A DNA stretch of 7,109 nt from positions 1-7,109 of the forward strand of contig JAEWAD010000248.1 of assembly GCA_023391905.1 (NCBI GenBank), in the 5' to 3' direction. Below the pieces are notes generated by a model that was not told the origin of the DNA, searched no databases, and saw only the letters and a list, made by a program, of their open reading frames with translations. The position numbers and the translations under genes are program-made. Position 1 is the first letter of the stretch. The number at the start of each line of letters is the position of its first letter. This document shows, one piece after another, positions 5,610-7,109 of this stretch. The stretch comes from Pseudomonadota bacterium (lineage in GTDB: Bacteria > Pseudomonadota > Alphaproteobacteria > Rhizobiales > Kaistiaceae).

Positions 5610-7109
5610 TTACTCGGCCGCGCTCGTCAGGTCGCCGAGCAGGCCGGCAGGCGCTGCCGCCGGGGCCGATCCAGCCGAGGAGCGGCGACGCTCCTCGAGG
5701 ATGAGATCGTCGCGCTTGGTCGCGATCTCGCGGATGCGGCCCATCGTGCCACCGGTACCGGCCGGGATCAGACGACCGACGATGATGTTCTCCTTGAGAC
5801 CATCGAGCGGGTCGACCTTGCCACTGACGGCCGCCTCGGTGAGGACGCGGGTCGTCTCCTGGAACGACGCGGCCGAGAAGAACGACCGGGTCTGCAGGCT
5901 GGCCTTGGTGATGCCGAGCAGCACCGGATTGCCGAGCGCGGGCTTCTTGCCCTCGGTCTTCGCCTTCTCGTTGATCAGGTCGAAGTCGAGGCGATCGACC
6001 TGCTCGCCGTTGAAGAACTCCGTCTCGCCGGCATCGAAGATCTCGACCTTCTGCAGCATCTGGCGAACGATCACCTCGATGTGCTTGTCGTTGATCTGCA
6101 CGCCCTGCAGTCGGTAGACGTCCTGGATCTCGTTGACGAGGTAGGCCGCGAGAGCCTCCACGCCCTTGATCGCCAGAATGTCGTGCGGCGCCGGGTTGCC
6201 GTCCATGATGTAGTCGCCCTTCTCCACGGCATCCCCTTCCTGGAGATGGAAGGGCTTGCCCTTCGGGATCAGGTACTCGATCGGCTCGAGCGGCTGGCCG
6301 TCGGCACCAACGGCGCCCTCGACCGGCTCGACGATGACGCGACGCTTGTTCTTGTAGTCGCGACCAAAGCGGATCGTGCCGTCCATCTCGGCGATGATGG
6401 CGTGATCCTTCGGACGACGAGCCTCGAACAGCTCCGCCACGCGCGGCAGACCGCCCGTGATGTCGCGCGTCTTGGCGCCTTCCGTCGGAATACGCGCCAG
6501 AACGTCACCGGCATGCACCGTCGAGTTCGGGTCGACCGAGAGAATGGCCTCCACCGACAGCATGTAACGGGCTTCACCGCCACGCGGGAGCTTCAGGACC
6601 TTGCCGTCCTTGCCCTTGATGACGATGGCCGGCTTCAGATCGCCGCCGCGCGGGTTGGCGCGCCAGTCGATGACGACGCGCTTGGTGATGCCCGTCGACT
6701 CGTCGGCCGTCTCCACGACGGAGATGCCTTCGACCAGGTCCTCGTAGCCGATGGTACCGGCCACTTCGGTGAGCACCGGACGGGTGTACGGATCCCATTC
6801 GGCGAGGCGCTGGCCGCGCTTGACGTGATCGCCCTCGTCGACGTGGACGCGCGAACCGTAGGTGACGCGGTTGACCGCGCGCTCGGTTCCGTCCTTGTCG
6901 ACGATCACGATCGCCATGTTGCGGCCGAGGGCCACCAGCTTGCCGGCGGAGTCACGCACCACGTTGCGGTTACGCATCGTGACCGTGCCTTCGAAGCTCG
7001 ACTCGATGAAGGACGAGTCCACCACCTGCGCCGTGCCACCGATGTGGAACGTACGCATGGTGAGCTGCGTGCCGGGCTCGCCGATCGACTGCGCCGCGAT
7101 GACGCCGAC
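5610..7109 (-). CDS. rpoC: RNA polymerase beta' subunit, C-terminal 499 residues (partial)
   Basis: The beta' subunit forms half of the RNA polymerase active-site cleft. The open frame runs from the window edge to TAA at 5612-5610. Its first residues are VGVIAAQSIGEPGTQLTMRT then FHIGGTAQV, the invariant bridge-helix/trigger-loop region; TMRTFH is at fragment residues 17-22. About 200 residues of sandwich-barrel-like sequence follow (for example NRVTYGSRVHVDEGDHVKRG), the position of the large trigger-loop insertion found in proteobacteria. Then comes TRDITGGLPRVAELFEARRP, the conserved second half of the trigger-loop region, and LQGVQINDKHIEVIVRQMLQ, GITKASLQTRSFFSAASFQE and ENIIVGRLIPAGTG. 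The tail is Ala-rich and ends LLGDLTSAAE. The size matches the corresponding C-terminal part of E. coli beta'. An internal ATG at 7058 is not the start. The N-terminal two thirds, including the catalytic aspartates, lie outside the window. Confidence 0.98.
   Translation of the reverse strand, partial: VGVIAAQSIGEPGTQLTMRTFHIGGTAQVVDSSFIESSFEGTVTMRNRNVVRDSAGKLVALGRNMAIVIVDKDGTERAVNRVTYGSRVHVDEGDHVKRGQRLAEWDPYTRPVLTEVAGTIGYEDLVEGISVVETADESTGITKRVVIDWRANPRGGDLKPAIVIKGKDGKVLKLPRGGEARYMLSVEAILSVDPNSTVHAGDVLARIPTEGAKTRDITGGLPRVAELFEARRPKDHAIIAEMDGTIRFGRDYKNKRRVIVEPVEGAVGADGQPLEPIEYLIPKGKPFHLQEGDAVEKGDYIMDGNPAPHDILAIKGVEALAAYLVNEIQDVYRLQGVQINDKHIEVIVRQMLQKVEIFDAGETEFFNGEQVDRLDFDLINEKAKTEGKKPALGNPVLLGITKASLQTRSFFSAASFQETTRVLTEAAVSGKVDPLDGLKENIIVGRLIPAGTGGTMGRIREIATKRDDLILEERRRSSAGSAPAAAPAGLLGDLTSAAE

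Overview
The window is GC-rich and every gene in it lies on the minus strand. Read 5'->3' on that strand (from the high coordinates down), the order is: the 3' third of rpoC, an intrinsic terminator, a lipoprotein of the DUF900-type alpha/beta hydrolase group, a secreted small cupin, a 430-bp spacer with a promoter and a structured leader, then the str operon rpsL-rpsG-fusA and the first 41 codons of tuf, cut by the window edge. The protein sequences (EF-G, RpoC with the large trigger-loop insertion, S12, S7) and the promoter style (TTGACG -35, non-TATAAT -10) point to an alphaproteobacterium, most likely of the Hyphomicrobiales (Rhizobiales). I cannot name the genus from this window.

Region by region. 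5610-7109: rpoC, starting just upstream of the trigger loop and running to its natural stop. 5561-5586: a textbook rho-independent terminator that closes the rpoBC transcript. 4141-5424: a TTG-initiated lipoprotein with an alpha/beta-hydrolase fold and apparent catalytic Ser217. Its upstream region has a 13-bp imperfect direct repeat spaced 21 bp apart. 3564-3995: a 143-aa cupin with a cleavable signal peptide and its own candidate promoter. 3132-3563: the non-coding spacer with the likely str promoter (3385-3413) and a leader of about 245 nt holding two strong hairpins. 2760-3131, 2274-2744, 175-2250, 1-125: rpsL, rpsG, fusA, tuf, tightly spaced (15, 23 and 49 nt) and each with a Shine-Dalgarno-like element.

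How it fits together: rpoC and the str genes supply transcription and translation machinery (RNA polymerase beta', ribosomal S12 and S7, elongation factors G and Tu). The two genes between them encode exported proteins with no evident link to translation. They sit behind a terminator and have promoter-like sequences of their own, so they look like an insertion into the ancestral rpoBC-str cluster that separated the two transcripts.

The window is mostly housekeeping. I found no mobile element, CRISPR array, RNA gene or clearly new system. The points most worth a second look are the structured rpsL leader, the palindrome over the str -35 element, the two exported-protein genes between rpoC and rpsL, and the repeat cluster upstream of the lipoprotein gene.
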